Below are positions 52,726 through 63,495 of a stretch of DNA of 64,000 nucleotides, piece by piece (the first letter of the stretch is position 1; each line of letters starts with the position of its first letter). The notes under the pieces are model-generated. The model saw only the letters and a list, made by a program, of their open reading frames with translations, was not told the DNA's origin and ran no database searches. The position numbers were made by a program, and so were the translations under genes. Where the stretch lies: assembly GCF_000403785.1 (NCBI RefSeq), contig NZ_APHJ01000030.1, positions 19,935-83,934 of the forward strand, given 5' to 3'. This stretch comes from Gillisia sp. CAL575. GTDB lineage: Bacteria; Bacteroidota; Bacteroidia; Flavobacteriales; Flavobacteriaceae.

Positions 52726-55137
52726 TTATCTCAGTTTTGGAAACTTAGAAGGATTTGCTTCGTTCATGATCTCATATATCTTCTCGTAGATATCTTCCGT
52801 AGAAGGTTTAGAGAAGTAATCGCCATCGGTTCCGTATGCAGGTCTGTGTTCTTTAGCAGCCAAAGTCTGTGGTTTGCTATCTAAATGTACATATGCGTTT
52901 TGATTCTCAAGAATTTCCTGCATAATATAAGCAGAAGCTCCACCAGGAACATCTTCATCTATAACTAAAAGCCTGTTGGTTTTAGCAACACTTTTTACGA
53001 TCTCTTTATTAATATCGAATGGTAAAAGCGATTGTACATCAATTACTTCGGCATTTATTCCCACCAATTCTAACTCATTAGCCGCTTCTTCTACCAATCT
53101 TAAAGTAGAACCGTAAGAAACCAAGGTGATATCCTTACCTTCTTTAATTGTTTCTACAACACCTAATGGAGTTCTAAACTCTCCAAAATTGTTGGGTAGC
53201 TTTTCTTTAAGTCGGTATCCATTTAAACACTCTATTACCAAAGCAGGTTCATCTGCTTCTAATAAAGTATTATAAAATCCTGCAGCTTTGGTCATGTTTC
53301 TAGGTACTAAAATATGAATACCTCTTAGTAAATGAACTAGAGCTCCCATTGGAGATCCACTATGCCAAATTCCCTCCAGTCTATGACCTCTGGTTCTAAC
53401 TATTAATGGTGCCTTTTGTTTTCCTTTAGTTCTGTATTGAACAGTTGCCAAATCATCACTCATAATTTGCAATGCATAAAGAATGTAATCTAAATACTGA
53501 ATTTCAGCAATTGGACGTAAACCTCTCATAGCCATTCCTAATCCCTGACCCAAAATAGTTGCTTCACGAATTCCAACATCAGCAACTCTAAGTTCTCCAT
53601 ATTTTTCTTGAAGTCCTTCTAGGCCTTGATTAACATCACCAATAGCTCCACTATCTTCCCCAAAGATCAATGTTTCAGGTTTGTTAGCGAAGATCTTATC
53701 AAAGTTATCTCTTAAAATTATTCTTGCATCTACATCTTTAGCATCGTCATCATAGGTTGCTTCAACTCCTTCAATAGAAAGAGCATTATTTACAGAAGCG
53801 CTATATAAGTGACTGCTATATTCTGGTTGTGAATTAGAAGTATAAGTTTCTATCCAGTTAATTAAATCTGACTTCGCACTATTTTCTAGCCCGATCATAT
53901 ATCGTAAACTCTTTCTAGCAACTACCAGAAGGTCTTTTTTAAGAGGATCTTTTATTTCTGAAAGTCCCTTAATCATAGAATCTATAGCATCTTTATTTTC
54001 GCTGTGGGAAGCTGCATTTTCTAGAATAGGCAACAAGTCTGAAAATTTATCTTTCATTGGTTGGCTATATGCCATCCATGCTACTTTCTTTCCGTCTCTA
54101 ACTTGCTTCTTAATGTCTTTATCTATCGCATTTAATTCTTCTTCAGTAGCAAAATTATTCTCAAGAACCCACTCCTTAAATTTTACGTTACAATCGAACT
54201 CTCTTTCCCAGCTCAATCTATCTTCATTTTTATAACGCTCATGAGATCCAGAAGTAGAATGTCCTTGGGGCTGAGTAAGCTCAATAATATGTATAAGAAC
54301 AGGGGAGTGAGTATCTCTTGCTATTTTTGAAGCTCTATCATAAGCCTCTACAAGTGCTACATAATTCCATCCATTTACAACAATAATTTCGTATCCTTTT
54401 TTCTCTTCATCTCTTTGAAAACCTTTAAGGATCTCTGAGATGTTCTCTTTAGTAGTTTGATGTTTAGCGTGAACAGAAATTCCGTATTCATCATCCCATA
54501 CGCTCATTACCATTGGTACTTGTAAAACACCGGCTGCATTTATAGTTTCCCAAAAATGACCTTCACTGGTACTCGCATTTCCTATGGTTCCCCAAGCTAT
54601 TTCGTTTCCATTATCGGAAAATTTCTCTGAGGCTATTCCTTCTACATTTCTATATATTTTAGAAGCCTGAGCCAATCCAAGAAGTCTTGGCATCTGTCCA
54701 GCGGTTGGAGAGATGTCTGCACTGGAATTCTTTTGTTGCATTAAATTTTTCCAGCTACCATCTGCTTTCAAACTGTGAGTTGCAAAATGTCCTCCCATTT
54801 GTCTGCCTCCAGACATAGGTTCATTTTCTATATTTGTATCGGCATATAAACCAGCAAAGAATTGCTCTATATTAAGTTGGCCAATAGCCATCATGAAGGT
54901 TTGATCTCTATAATATCCCGAGCGAAAATCTCCGTTTTTAAAAGCTTTGGCCATTGCCAACTGTGGAATTTCCTTCCCATCCCCAAAAATCCCAAATTTC
55001 GCTTTTCCCGTTAAAACTTCTCTTCTACCCAATAGACTACATTCTCTACTGGTAACGGCAATTTTATAATCTTCTAAAACCTGAGTTTTAAAATCTTCAA
55101 ATGAAATGGACTCCTTAGATTGTATTTCGCTTTGCAT
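52726..55137 (-). CDS. Fused 2-oxoacid dehydrogenase E1 (alpha and beta subunits)
   Basis: The 803-residue protein joins an E1-alpha half (about 1-400, with the thiamine-diphosphate region ISPTAGQMPRLLGLAQ and IGNASTSEGHFWETIN) to an E1-beta half (about 470-800, with ETLIFGEDSGAIGDVNQGL and VPGGASAYIMQEIL). Fused E1 proteins of this type in Bacteroidetes are usually called branched-chain 2-oxoacid dehydrogenase E1, acting with lipoyl E2 and E3 to make acyl-CoA starters for iso-branched fatty acids. Pyruvate cannot be excluded from sequence alone. No E2 or E3 gene is adjacent. Confidence 0.9.
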   Translation of the reverse strand: MQSEIQSKESISFEDFKTQVLEDYKIAVTSRECSLLGRREVLTGKAKFGIFGDGKEIPQLAMAKAFKNGDFRSGYYRDQTFMMAIGQLNIEQFFAGLYADTNIENEPMSGGRQMGGHFATHSLKADGSWKNLMQQKNSSADISPTAGQMPRLLGLAQASKIYRNVEGIASEKFSDNGNEIAWGTIGNASTSEGHFWETINAAGVLQVPMVMSVWDDEYGISVHAKHQTTKENISEILKGFQRDEEKKGYEIIVVNGWNYVALVEAYDRASKIARDTHSPVLIHIIELTQPQGHSTSGSHERYKNEDRLSWEREFDCNVKFKEWVLENNFATEEELNAIDKDIKKQVRDGKKVAWMAYSQPMKDKFSDLLPILENAASHSENKDAIDSMIKGLSEIKDPLKKDLLVVARKSLRYMIGLENSAKSDLINWIETYTSNSQPEYSSHLYSASVNNALSIEGVEATYDDDAKDVDARIILRDNFDKIFANKPETLIFGEDSGAIGDVNQGLEGLQEKYGELRVADVGIREATILGQGLGMAMRGLRPIAEIQYLDYILYALQIMSDDLATVQYRTKGKQKAPLIVRTRGHRLEGIWHSGSPMGALVHLLRGIHILVPRNMTKAAGFYNTLLEADEPALVIECLNGYRLKEKLPNNFGEFRTPLGVVETIKEGKDITLVSYGSTLRLVEEAANELELVGINAEVIDVQSLLPFDINKEIVKSVAKTNRLLVIDEDVPGGASAYIMQEILENQNAYVHLDSKPQTLAAKEHRPAYGTDGDYFSKPSTEDIYEKIYEIMNEANPSKFPKLR

Positions 55138-55158
55138 AAAATAAAGTTTGAATTGTTA

Positions 55159-55189
55159 CAAATATAGCTAAAACTAGTGTTAAATACAA
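55159..55189 (-). promoter_or_regulatory. Promoter of the E1 dehydrogenase gene
   Basis: On the minus strand TTG (55189-55187), a 20-base spacer and a perfect TATATTTG (55166-55159) match the Bacteroidetes consensus in full. The ATG lies 21 bases beyond the -7 element. Confidence 0.7.
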
Positions 55190-55351
55190 TTCAATAGAAC
55201 TGGTATAAATTATATAAAAATGCAAAAAATATTGAAATAGTTAAACTATTGATAATTATTGAGATATAATTAAAGTATAATTATGAATCTAATAATGTGT
55301 GTTCTAATTATTCTTTAAACACTAATTGAAAATTTATTTTCAATAAATGGC

Positions 55352-58168
55352 TTAGTACCATTCTCTTGTAAATAATCTAATAAGGGTATTTATATCTAAA
55401 GTTACAATAAACCTTATTTTCTGATCATAATCTTTTTGACCTACTTCCCAGCCAAGGTTAGAATAAACTGGTAAGAATACTTCAAAATAATCTGCTACCA
55501 AGCTCAAACGAATTCCAGAGTCATATAAAAATTTTGGTTTAAAACTTTCATTTTTCACAAGTCCCAAATCTCCATAAGCATAGATCCATTTCCAAAGATT
55601 GGTACTTGCATTAGCGGTAGTGATCCACTGGTTAGCAAATTCAGGTTGTAGCTGAGATTTAAAACCCCCTTCAGCAACAATTATTTGCTGACTGAATAAT
55701 CCACTATCTTGACTTCTTCCGTAGTAGTTATAATCAAATAAATAATCTGATGGTCTATCTAAAGCGAAACTAAAGTAATCGTTATCTGTTTCATCATTAA
55801 ATAAAAAGGTTCCAGCAAACAACCTAAGATTAAGCTGCTGATTGTTTTTGAATAATTTTCTGTATTCCAGAGTTAAAGAAACCTTACTGAAATTTTTAGC
55901 TATTTGATAATCTACGCCTCCTCTAAAATAATCTATTAGATTGGTATCGCTAAAATTATAGCTCAAATTAACAACATTGTATTTTGGTTGTTCTACAGGA
56001 TTAAGTGGATCCAGATCCTGCTTAACATTGACATTTCTAAAAGTTAAGGATTGACGCTGATTATCTCTTAAATAAGAATTTCTAAAATAAAGGCCGACGA
56101 AGGGAGTGAATTTTTCGTAGAATAAATTATAACCATAAGAATATCGATTTCCTCCAAACCCAAATTTCATGGCAAATAGATTTTCATCATCTAAGTAGCT
56201 CGTATAATTTGCTGAAACAGATCCAACAATCGTCTGACTGGTAAACCCATATTTAGGAGAAATCTTCCATTCAAAATCCTTATCTAAAAAGGTTTTATTA
56301 TACAATTTAGGGCCAATTGAAATACCATCATACAGGTTGTAATTGAATTCTGGCATAAAGAAGAATTGGTTATATCTAGGATCTTCCATATCCTGAAACA
56401 ATCTAAATTGCAAAGGTTTATTAAGTAATGTAGTTACCCTTCTATAATTATTTCTTTGATTAAGCTCAGGAACAACGCCTTCGTAATTTAACGCAAGCCT
56501 TTCTATACTATCTCTGGGGATGGTTACTTGCTTACTTTCGTTGATATTTCCTACCCAAGTTTTATAAACAATTTCCCCATCATTAAGACCGTAAAGAGAA
56601 ATAGGCATATTATTATCCCTTTTATTTTTAATAGTAACTCTTAAAGAATCGGGAGTTTTCTTGAGCCTACTAATAGTATAATCTATTTTAGAATTAGACT
56701 TTACATAATCGTCTTTAAACCAAGAAATATCCTTTTGCGTATTCTTCTGAAGAATATTAAAGAAATCCTCTTCACTAGATGGTTTTAAGACAAATGTTTT
56801 ATAATATTCTGACATGGATTTTTTTACCGCATCGGACTGAAGATATTCTTCCAAATATTTTAATCCAGCTCCAGCCTTATAAGCATTTCCAATATTCTTA
56901 TTAAATTTCACAAGGGAATCTTGAGCAGTAGATAAGGACTGATCTATATTCTTCCTCGCCATATGCAAGTACATAAATGGATATTGATCGTTAAACTCAA
57001 GGTCTGCAGCGTGAAACCATTTTACAATTGGAAAATTACTTAAAGTTCCTAGTAAATGGGTATTAGGGTAATATTCATCTACGTAATCCATCATTAATGA
57101 GATTACTAAAGCATCATAAACCCATTGTTCATTTCTAGGGTTCACTAGAATTGTATTTTTTACAAACTGGTTGGTTATGGTTTTTAACTGCTTAACGTCA
57201 TATTGAAATCCATCGGGAAAAGGCCTGATAAAATCTGGCAACTGATTAAGACCATAAACCGGGTTGTTTGAATATTCATCTTTAGTAACCATCAGGGAAC
57301 TTTGAGGATATTCTCCTAATCTAGTTTCTAGAAACTGCATAATTCTGGAGAGAAGTGCTGCTTTAATTTCCTTGCTTAAACCTTCATCATCTAAATTCGA
57401 AACAATTTTAGTTCTATTAGCTAATATAGATTCAAATCTGTACGATTTGGTTAAATAAAGTTGAGAAGATACACTATTAGTGCCAGATAAATATGTGGTT
57501 TTATAGAGATCTTCTGTAACTAATTTGTCTATTTGTAAAGGAGAAGCTACATATAAATAAGGCCTAGTAGACAGTTTTATGGAAATGCTAACAGGAGGTG
57601 TATATTGATTTCCTAAATTTTTATCACTATATATCTGCCATCCCTTTTTGTAAACGGCAGGAGTTACATACCAATAATTTAATTTAAAGTTTCCTTCATC
57701 ATCATAACCATATCTGGTAAATTTGTCTGAAGGTATTTTCACAGAATACAAAAGATTTATAGTTTGTGTATCTCCAGGTAATAATGGATTTTCTAAATCT
57801 ATTCTTATAATATCTGCAGCATCAACAGGTCTCTCCCAATTATATGGCAGCTGATTAGCATCAGAAACGCTATACATTCTAGTGTTTCCTCGTTCTTCTG
57901 TTTTAGCAAAATGGAATCTTCTTAAATAATCTTCAGCAAAACGTTTTGCTAATGGAGTAGACTTATCCTTGTAGCTATTAGCCCAATCATTTAAGTAAAT
58001 TGAATTTAAAGTGTCTGGGCTGGTGTTTTCATATTCAATTTTATGCTGAATGTTAAAGGTGCGGGTAGAATCGTTTAACACCGCAATAATATCCATACTG
58101 GTTTGCGCATAACTAATCTTAGTTAAGCCCAAACCAATAATAAGAAAGGAAATTAATTTAATTTTCAA
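55352..58168 (-). CDS. Outer-membrane protein with inactive M1-peptidase-like domain and beta-barrel
   Basis: The 938-residue product starts with a signal peptide (about 1-21, ending ISYAQ). Residues about 25-530 have the layout of an M1 aminopeptidase: an N-terminal beta sandwich with IRIDLENPLLPGDTQTINL, then a helical domain. The expected HEXXH-x18-E zinc motif is not seen; the equivalent region seems to be YDALVISLMMDYVDEYYP. Residues about 600-938 are rich in alternating beta strands and end in an aromatic residue (FTREWY), as in outer-membrane barrels. The start is a TTG, with no nearby ATG. It lies 51 bases after the LOG-family gene and is probably in its operon. Confidence 0.8.
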   Translation of the reverse strand: MKIKLISFLIIGLGLTKISYAQTSMDIIAVLNDSTRTFNIQHKIEYENTSPDTLNSIYLNDWANSYKDKSTPLAKRFAEDYLRRFHFAKTEERGNTRMYSVSDANQLPYNWERPVDAADIIRIDLENPLLPGDTQTINLLYSVKIPSDKFTRYGYDDEGNFKLNYWYVTPAVYKKGWQIYSDKNLGNQYTPPVSISIKLSTRPYLYVASPLQIDKLVTEDLYKTTYLSGTNSVSSQLYLTKSYRFESILANRTKIVSNLDDEGLSKEIKAALLSRIMQFLETRLGEYPQSSLMVTKDEYSNNPVYGLNQLPDFIRPFPDGFQYDVKQLKTITNQFVKNTILVNPRNEQWVYDALVISLMMDYVDEYYPNTHLLGTLSNFPIVKWFHAADLEFNDQYPFMYLHMARKNIDQSLSTAQDSLVKFNKNIGNAYKAGAGLKYLEEYLQSDAVKKSMSEYYKTFVLKPSSEEDFFNILQKNTQKDISWFKDDYVKSNSKIDYTISRLKKTPDSLRVTIKNKRDNNMPISLYGLNDGEIVYKTWVGNINESKQVTIPRDSIERLALNYEGVVPELNQRNNYRRVTTLLNKPLQFRLFQDMEDPRYNQFFFMPEFNYNLYDGISIGPKLYNKTFLDKDFEWKISPKYGFTSQTIVGSVSANYTSYLDDENLFAMKFGFGGNRYSYGYNLFYEKFTPFVGLYFRNSYLRDNQRQSLTFRNVNVKQDLDPLNPVEQPKYNVVNLSYNFSDTNLIDYFRGGVDYQIAKNFSKVSLTLEYRKLFKNNQQLNLRLFAGTFLFNDETDNDYFSFALDRPSDYLFDYNYYGRSQDSGLFSQQIIVAEGGFKSQLQPEFANQWITTANASTNLWKWIYAYGDLGLVKNESFKPKFLYDSGIRLSLVADYFEVFLPVYSNLGWEVGQKDYDQKIRFIVTLDINTLIRLFTREWY

Positions 58169-58219
58169 GGGACAACATAAATTAAAAAATTAATAGAAGT
58201 ATTACTATGTTTCCTAAAT

Positions 58220-58909
58220 CTAGAAGTTAGGGCTCAGATTATATTCATCATAGAAATCATCCAGAATTGCTATTACTTCATCTTCTGTATCTACAACTTG
58301 AACCAAATCTATATCCCCATCACTAATATTTTGAAAACCATCTAATAAAGTAGACTTTATCCAGTCTATTAATCCACCCCAATATTCTGTTCCTACTAAT
58401 ATAATAGGGAATTTATCGATCTTATTGGTTTGTATTAGTGTAATTGCTTCAAAAAGCTCATCTAAAGTTCCAAAACCTCCAGGCATTACTACAAAACCTT
58501 GAGAATATTTTACGAACATTACTTTTCTAACAAAGAAATAATCGAAATCTAAACTTTTATCATGGTCTATATATGGATTGTCATGTTGTTCAAAAGGCAA
58601 TTCGATATTTAAACCTACAGAAGTTCCTCCTGCAAGATGTGCCCCTTTATTTCCAGCTTCCATAATTCCAGGACCACCGCCTGTAATTACTCCATACCCA
58701 TGATCCACAATTTTTTGAGCAATCCTTTCAGTTAATTTGTAATATTTTTGGTCTGGTTTTGTGCGTGCAGATCCAAAAATAGAAACGCAAGGTCCAATTT
58801 GACTAAGCTTTTCATATCCTTTTACAAATTCACCCATTATTTTAAAAATGGCCCAAGAATCGTTTGTTTTAATTCCGTTCCATGCTTTATTCCCTTGTTT
58901 AGCTCTCAT
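58220..58909 (-). CDS. LOG-family (TIGR00730) protein, nucleoside-5'-monophosphate phosphoribohydrolase-like
   Basis: The 229-residue Rossmann-fold protein has both LOG motifs: GGGPGIMEAGNKGA and PGGFGTLDELFE. Members cleave the base from AMP or cytokinin riboside monophosphates in the cytoplasm; the bacterial role is mostly nucleotide salvage. I start at the ATG at 58909, as the five-residue extension begins with TTG. It follows uvrA closely on the same strand, so the two are probably co-transcribed. Confidence 0.88.
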   Translation of the reverse strand: MRAKQGNKAWNGIKTNDSWAIFKIMGEFVKGYEKLSQIGPCVSIFGSARTKPDQKYYKLTERIAQKIVDHGYGVITGGGPGIMEAGNKGAHLAGGTSVGLNIELPFEQHDNPYIDHDKSLDFDYFFVRKVMFVKYSQGFVVMPGGFGTLDELFEAITLIQTNKIDKFPIILVGTEYWGGLIDWIKSTLLDGFQNISDGDIDLVQVVDTEDEVIAILDDFYDEYNLSPNF

Positions 58910-58928
58910 TTCTGTATCGTTCAAAATC

Positions 58929-61766
58929 TTATTTAATTTTTAATTCTTTCTTTAAATAGTGTGCAGTATAACTCGTCTTATGTTTTGCAACTACTTCTGG
59001 GGTTCCCGTAACTATAACTTCACCACCATTTTTTCCACCTTCGTAGCCTATATCTATAATATGGTCGGCTAATTTAATAACATCCAAATTGTGTTCAATG
59101 ATAAGAACAGTATTTCCTTTATCTGCCAATTTATTTAGAACGTCCATTAAAACCCGAACATCTTCAAAATGCAATCCAGTGGTAGGCTCGTCTAATATAT
59201 AAAAAGTATTCCCGGTATCGCGCTTAGAAAGTTCTGTAGATAGTTTAATTCTTTGTGCTTCCCCACCAGAAAGTGTAGTACTTTGTTGGCCTAGTGTAAT
59301 GTAACCTAAACCTACATCTCTAAGAGTTTTTAGCTTTCTGTAAATCTTCGGAATTAGCTCAAAGAAATCTGTGGCTTCTTCAATAGTCATTTCCAAGACA
59401 TCGGAGATGGATTTCCCCTTATATCGAATTTCTAATGTTTCTCTATTAAATCTTTTCCCCTGGCAAGTTTCGCATTCTACATAAACGTCTGGGAGAAAGT
59501 TCATCTCTATAACCCGAAGTCCTCCACCTCTACAAGTTTCACATCTTCCTCCTTTTACATTAAAGCTAAACCTACCTGGTTTATAACCTCTAATTAATGC
59601 TTCAGGAGTTTTGGCGAATAAATTTCTCACTTCAGAAAATAACCCAGTGTAAGTTGCGGGGTTAGATCGAGGTGTTCTTCCAATAGGAGATTGATTTATG
59701 TCTATTACTTTATCTATATGCTCTAAACCTTTGATGCTTTTATAAGGCATTGGAACCTTAACGCCATTAAAGTAAAAGGCATTCATAATTGGGTACAAGG
59801 TTTCATTTATCAAAGTAGATTTTCCACTTCCTGAGACCCCTGTTACTGCAATCATTTTACCAAGAGGAAGCTTTACAGTGACATCTTTTAAGTTGTTACC
59901 TGTAGCACCGCTAAGTATCAGGTTTTTCCCATTTCCTTTTCTTCGCTTTTTGGGAACCTCAATCTCCATAGTGCCATTGAGGTAGGAAGCGGTAATGGTG
60001 TTGTGTTCTTTTATTTGTGCAGGAGTTCCTTGGCTAATTATCTCTCCACCATGTTTTCCAGCCTTAGGGCCAATATCAATTACATGATCTGCTCTTTCTA
60101 TCATATCCTTATCATGCTCTACAACAATTACAGAATTCCCAATATCTCTAATGGCTTCTAAGGAATTAATTAGTTTTTCATTATCTCTTTGGTGAAGGCC
60201 TATACTTGGTTCATCTAATATATAGAGCACTCCTACTAATTGTGATCCAATTTGAGTAGCCAATCTAATTCTTTGAGCTTCTCCTCCAGAAAGTGATTTG
60301 GAACTTCTGTTTAGTGATAAATATGTAAGTCCTACATCTACTAAGAACTGTAATCGAGTTCTTATCTCTTTTATAACTTCGGAAGCTATTTGTAATTGTT
60401 TTTCTGAAAGACTAGACTCTAAGTTTTCGAACCAACTGGCAAGATCTGTAATGTCTTTATTAGCTAATTCTGCAATATTCTTATTGTTGATTTTGAAATA
60501 AAGGGATTCTTGACGCAATCTACTGCCGTGACATACGGGACAGTCTATTTTATCCATATATTCCTTTGCCCAACGTTTTAAAGAGGTAGATTCATTATTA
60601 TTATAAGTATTCTCTATAAATGTTGCAACTCCTTCAAAATCAATTTTAAAATCTCGCGTAATTCCTAAAGTATTGGATTGTTTAGAAAATTTTTCTTTTC
60701 CACCAAAAAGTATCATTTCCAAGGCCGCTTCAGGGATTTTCTCTACCGGATCACTTAATTTAAATTCAAATTTTTCAGCTATAAGTTCTAGTTGAGAGAA
60801 GATCCAATTCTTTTTCTGTGGACCATGTGGCACCAAAGCTCCATTTTTAATGGAAAGGTTTTTCTTAGGAATAACCTTATCAATGTTGATTTTATGCAGA
60901 GTTCCAATTCCGTTACAATTAGGACAAGCTCCTTTCGGGGAGTTGAAAGAAAAATTATTAGGTTCTGGATTAGGATAAGAAATCCCAGAAGTAGGACACA
61001 TTAGGTTTCTACTAAAATATCTAATTTCATTAGAATCTTGTTCCAATACCATTAAAACATCTTCCCCATGATACATGGCAGTTTTAATACTTTCTTCCAG
61101 ACGCTTATAGGATTCTGAATTTTCGTCTATTTGTAATCTGTCAATTACAATTTCTACTTCGTGGATCTTGTATCTATCCAGTTTCATTCCTTTAATAATA
61201 TCCCGAACTTCTCCATCGGTTCTTACTTTTAAGAATCCTTGTTTTGCTATTTGCTCAAATAACTCTCTGTAGTGTCCTTTTCTGGAACGTACAACTGGCG
61301 CAAGAATACTTATTTTCTTACCGAGAAAGTTTTTAATAATTAGCTCTTTAATTTGCTCATCATTATAACTCACCATTTTTTCGCCGGTATTATAACTAAA
61401 GGCATCGCCAGTTCTAGCAAAGAGAAGCCTTAAGAAATCATATATTTCGGTGATTGTACCAACTGTACTTCGTGGATTTTTACTTGTGGTCTTTTGCTCT
61501 ATAGCAATAACAGGAGATAAACCTTCTATTTTATCTACATCTGGGCGTTCCATCCCTCCAAGAAATTGTCTTGCGTAAGAGGAAAAGGTTTCAATATAAC
61601 GGCGTTGTCCTTCAGCATAAATTGTATCGAATGCTAAGGATGATTTTCCAGATCCTGAAAGGCCGGTTATAACTACTAATTTTTCGCGGGGAATGCTAAC
61701 ATCTATGTTCTTTAAATTATGAACGCGAGCCCCTAATACTTCAATGTTTTCTTCAGCTTTAGCCAT
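58929..61766 (-). CDS. uvrA: Excinuclease ABC subunit A
   Basis: UvrA finds DNA damage with UvrB in nucleotide excision repair. The 945-residue ABC-type ATPase has two Walker A motifs ([12 protein letters not shown] near residue 35, [14 protein letters not shown] in the second half), two ABC signatures (LSGGEAQRI twice), and zinc-binding cysteine clusters ([19 protein letters not shown] and CETCQGKRF). The ATG at 61766 is the best start; a TTG at 61778 lies at the predicted transcription start. Confidence 0.97.
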   Translation of the reverse strand: MAKAEENIEVLGARVHNLKNIDVSIPREKLVVITGLSGSGKSSLAFDTIYAEGQRRYIETFSSYARQFLGGMERPDVDKIEGLSPVIAIEQKTTSKNPRSTVGTITEIYDFLRLLFARTGDAFSYNTGEKMVSYNDEQIKELIIKNFLGKKISILAPVVRSRKGHYRELFEQIAKQGFLKVRTDGEVRDIIKGMKLDRYKIHEVEIVIDRLQIDENSESYKRLEESIKTAMYHGEDVLMVLEQDSNEIRYFSRNLMCPTSGISYPNPEPNNFSFNSPKGACPNCNGIGTLHKINIDKVIPKKNLSIKNGALVPHGPQKKNWIFSQLELIAEKFEFKLSDPVEKIPEAALEMILFGGKEKFSKQSNTLGITRDFKIDFEGVATFIENTYNNNESTSLKRWAKEYMDKIDCPVCHGSRLRQESLYFKINNKNIAELANKDITDLASWFENLESSLSEKQLQIASEVIKEIRTRLQFLVDVGLTYLSLNRSSKSLSGGEAQRIRLATQIGSQLVGVLYILDEPSIGLHQRDNEKLINSLEAIRDIGNSVIVVEHDKDMIERADHVIDIGPKAGKHGGEIISQGTPAQIKEHNTITASYLNGTMEIEVPKKRRKGNGKNLILSGATGNNLKDVTVKLPLGKMIAVTGVSGSGKSTLINETLYPIMNAFYFNGVKVPMPYKSIKGLEHIDKVIDINQSPIGRTPRSNPATYTGLFSEVRNLFAKTPEALIRGYKPGRFSFNVKGGRCETCRGGGLRVIEMNFLPDVYVECETCQGKRFNRETLEIRYKGKSISDVLEMTIEEATDFFELIPKIYRKLKTLRDVGLGYITLGQQSTTLSGGEAQRIKLSTELSKRDTGNTFYILDEPTTGLHFEDVRVLMDVLNKLADKGNTVLIIEHNLDVIKLADHIIDIGYEGGKNGGEVIVTGTPEVVAKHKTSYTAHYLKKELKIK

Positions 61767-61783
61767 ATTTTTAGTCAAGTCCG

Positions 61784-61791
61784 CAAAGGTA
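61784..61791 (-). promoter_or_regulatory. -7 element of uvrA
   Basis: TACCTTTG on the minus strand is a perfect TAnnTTTG match, 17 bases before the uvrA ATG. The -33 position is T-rich but lacks a clear TTG. I see no SOS-box-like repeat next to it. Confidence 0.55.
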
Positions 61792-62225
61792 CTTAAACGG
61801 TTGCTAATTAAAAAGTAAGCATCAATTAAGGCATGTTAATTTAAAGGTAAATAATCAAACTAAAGATTGATCAAAATTTGCCGACCAAAGCTTGTTTCTC
61901 TTCATTCTAATTTCCGGGATTGTCAGAAAATTTACGCTAAATGTAGGTTTAAATATATAAAATGCTTTTTGGACGCTGAAATCTATATGTAAATCGAGTA
62001 TATAAATCACTGGTTGTCAGTATAATATTACCTAAATAATTTTTCTGGTATGGGTGTTTTCCCTTAATTTTAGCATAACAACATTCCCCACATGTAGAGT
62101 CATATTTCTTGACTTAATTATTAAACTATTTTTTTTCTCCCCACCAGCAAATCTTATTTCCTCCACGAAATAATTTTTATTTGCCCGAATCGTATGCTTA
62201 TTACTTACTGCTTAAAAATGAAATT
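61792..62225. other. Intergenic region between divergent uvrA and the LuxR-type gene
   Basis: About 430 AT-rich bases without a credible ORF, repeat or terminator. The only signal found is the uvrA -7 element at its left edge. Promoter elements for the LuxR-type gene could not be assigned with confidence. Confidence 0.5.
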
Positions 62226-63266
62226 ATGTTTAAAATTAATGGGATGAGAACGGATAAAAAACAATTATTGGTAATTAGTAAAAAGGGGAATTTGAGTGCA
62301 GAGCTCAATGAAAATTTGAGCGTTCACTGTGAAATAAGTTCGGTAAATTCAATTCACACTGGTTATAACTTAGCTTTAGATCTTTTACCAGACATTATTC
62401 TAATAGATCAAACGTCATTAAGCTCCAAGAGCTTAAAGAATATCCCCAATTTTAAATCTACACATTTCCTAAATAAGTGTTGGCTCGTATTATATACAGA
62501 TGAAAGTTTTAGAGACATTACAGACTTGCATTATAAGAATGAGGTTAATGAAGTTATATATAGTTCTACTACCAAATTACATTTATATAGTAGATTATTA
62601 CAACAAGTACATTCAAAATTTTCTATTACCAATTATTGGAAAGACTCGTTTCTTGGTCTATTTAACTTACTACTGAATCCTGTGTTACTGTTACAACAGG
62701 ATAAAATAATAGCTATGAACGATTCATTTAAAGAATCATTTAAATTCGATGAGAAAGATGTAAATGATTTGAAGCTTACAGATTTTGTGAATTGTGAAAA
62801 TAAAACAAAGGTAAGAGCAAGTTTAAGGAATTTTGCCCGGGGAAAGCATATGAAGGCAGTAACTAAAACCTCTTTAAAACTAAAAGATAATAAATCTAGA
62901 AACGCTAAAATTAGCTTTAGTAAATTAGATAAAATGATGCATGGCCAATTTATTATGATGATTCACTTTTTTGATGAAGATTCTCTATTAGATACTAAAG
63001 TGGGTAGTAATTCAGAAAATGTAGAGAATTGTTTCGAAGAAAATTCCAAAATGTCTGAATTCTGCTTTACTAAAAGAGAAAAAGAAATTATTCAATTACT
63101 GTGTAAGGGTTATAAAACGAGAGAAATTTCTGACGCCTTGTTTATCTCCCCGAAGACTATAGAAAAGCACAGAGCCAACATCGTTAAGCGTACTAATTCT
63201 GATACTATCCTAGAAAGCATCATATACGCTATAAAGCATAATTTAGTCGACATACAACACGCTTAG
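62226..63266 (+). CDS. LuxR-type transcription regulator with degenerate receiver and PAS-like domains
   Basis: The 346-residue protein has an N-terminal domain (about 12-125) with the fold pattern of a response regulator receiver; the DIILIDQTSL strand carries the would-be phospho-acceptor Asp, but the N-terminal acidic pair and the Thr/Lys switch residues are missing, so it is probably not phosphorylated in the usual way. A PAS-like segment follows (about 135-245, LLNPVLLLQQDKIIAMNDSF), then a LuxR helix-turn-helix (about 275-340; FTKREKEIIQLLCKGY and ISPKTIEKHRANIV). Start choice is uncertain: ATG 62226 or 62244, not the TTG at 62181. A lipoprotein gene follows on the same strand. Confidence 0.8.
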   Translation: MFKINGMRTDKKQLLVISKKGNLSAELNENLSVHCEISSVNSIHTGYNLALDLLPDIILIDQTSLSSKSLKNIPNFKSTHFLNKCWLVLYTDESFRDITDLHYKNEVNEVIYSSTTKLHLYSRLLQQVHSKFSITNYWKDSFLGLFNLLLNPVLLLQQDKIIAMNDSFKESFKFDEKDVNDLKLTDFVNCENKTKVRASLRNFARGKHMKAVTKTSLKLKDNKSRNAKISFSKLDKMMHGQFIMMIHFFDEDSLLDTKVGSNSENVENCFEENSKMSEFCFTKREKEIIQLLCKGYKTREISDALFISPKTIEKHRANIVKRTNSDTILESIIYAIKHNLVDIQHA

Positions 63267-63292
63267 TATCATGAGTTTATAGTCAAAATATA

Positions 63293-63304
63293 GGGGAATT
63301 CCCC
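63293..63304. other. Perfect 12-base palindrome GGGGAATTCCCC
   Basis: A GC-rich 12-base palindrome lies 27 bases after the LuxR-type gene in AT-rich DNA. It could be a protein-binding site upstream of the lipoprotein gene, which starts 192 bases later. Confidence 0.35.
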
Positions 63305-63346
63305 CATAGTTATAAAGCTCAATTCTCATATATCTTTACTTTAATC

Positions 63347-63376
63347 AAGACTGTCACCCCCAACTGCACCAGTCTT
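63347..63376 (+). terminator. Hairpin between the LuxR-type gene and the lipoprotein gene
   Basis: AAGACTG (63347-63353) and CAGTCTT (63370-63376) pair perfectly around a 16-base loop, followed by ATTATTATAG. The T run is weak. It probably ends the regulator transcript. Confidence 0.45.
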
Positions 63377-63495
63377 ATTATTATAGTATTACCCTTTAAA
63401 ATTCATATTCATATTATACAGTTAACTCTCTGTTAGAGTTTCGTGAAATTTTTTTATTAACCATTCTAAGTATTATTAATCTAAACTATTTAATT

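Noticed and set aside
61767..61778. TTG start for uvrA
   Set aside because: It lies about six bases after the -7 element, at the expected transcription start; the ATG at 61766 is a normal start.
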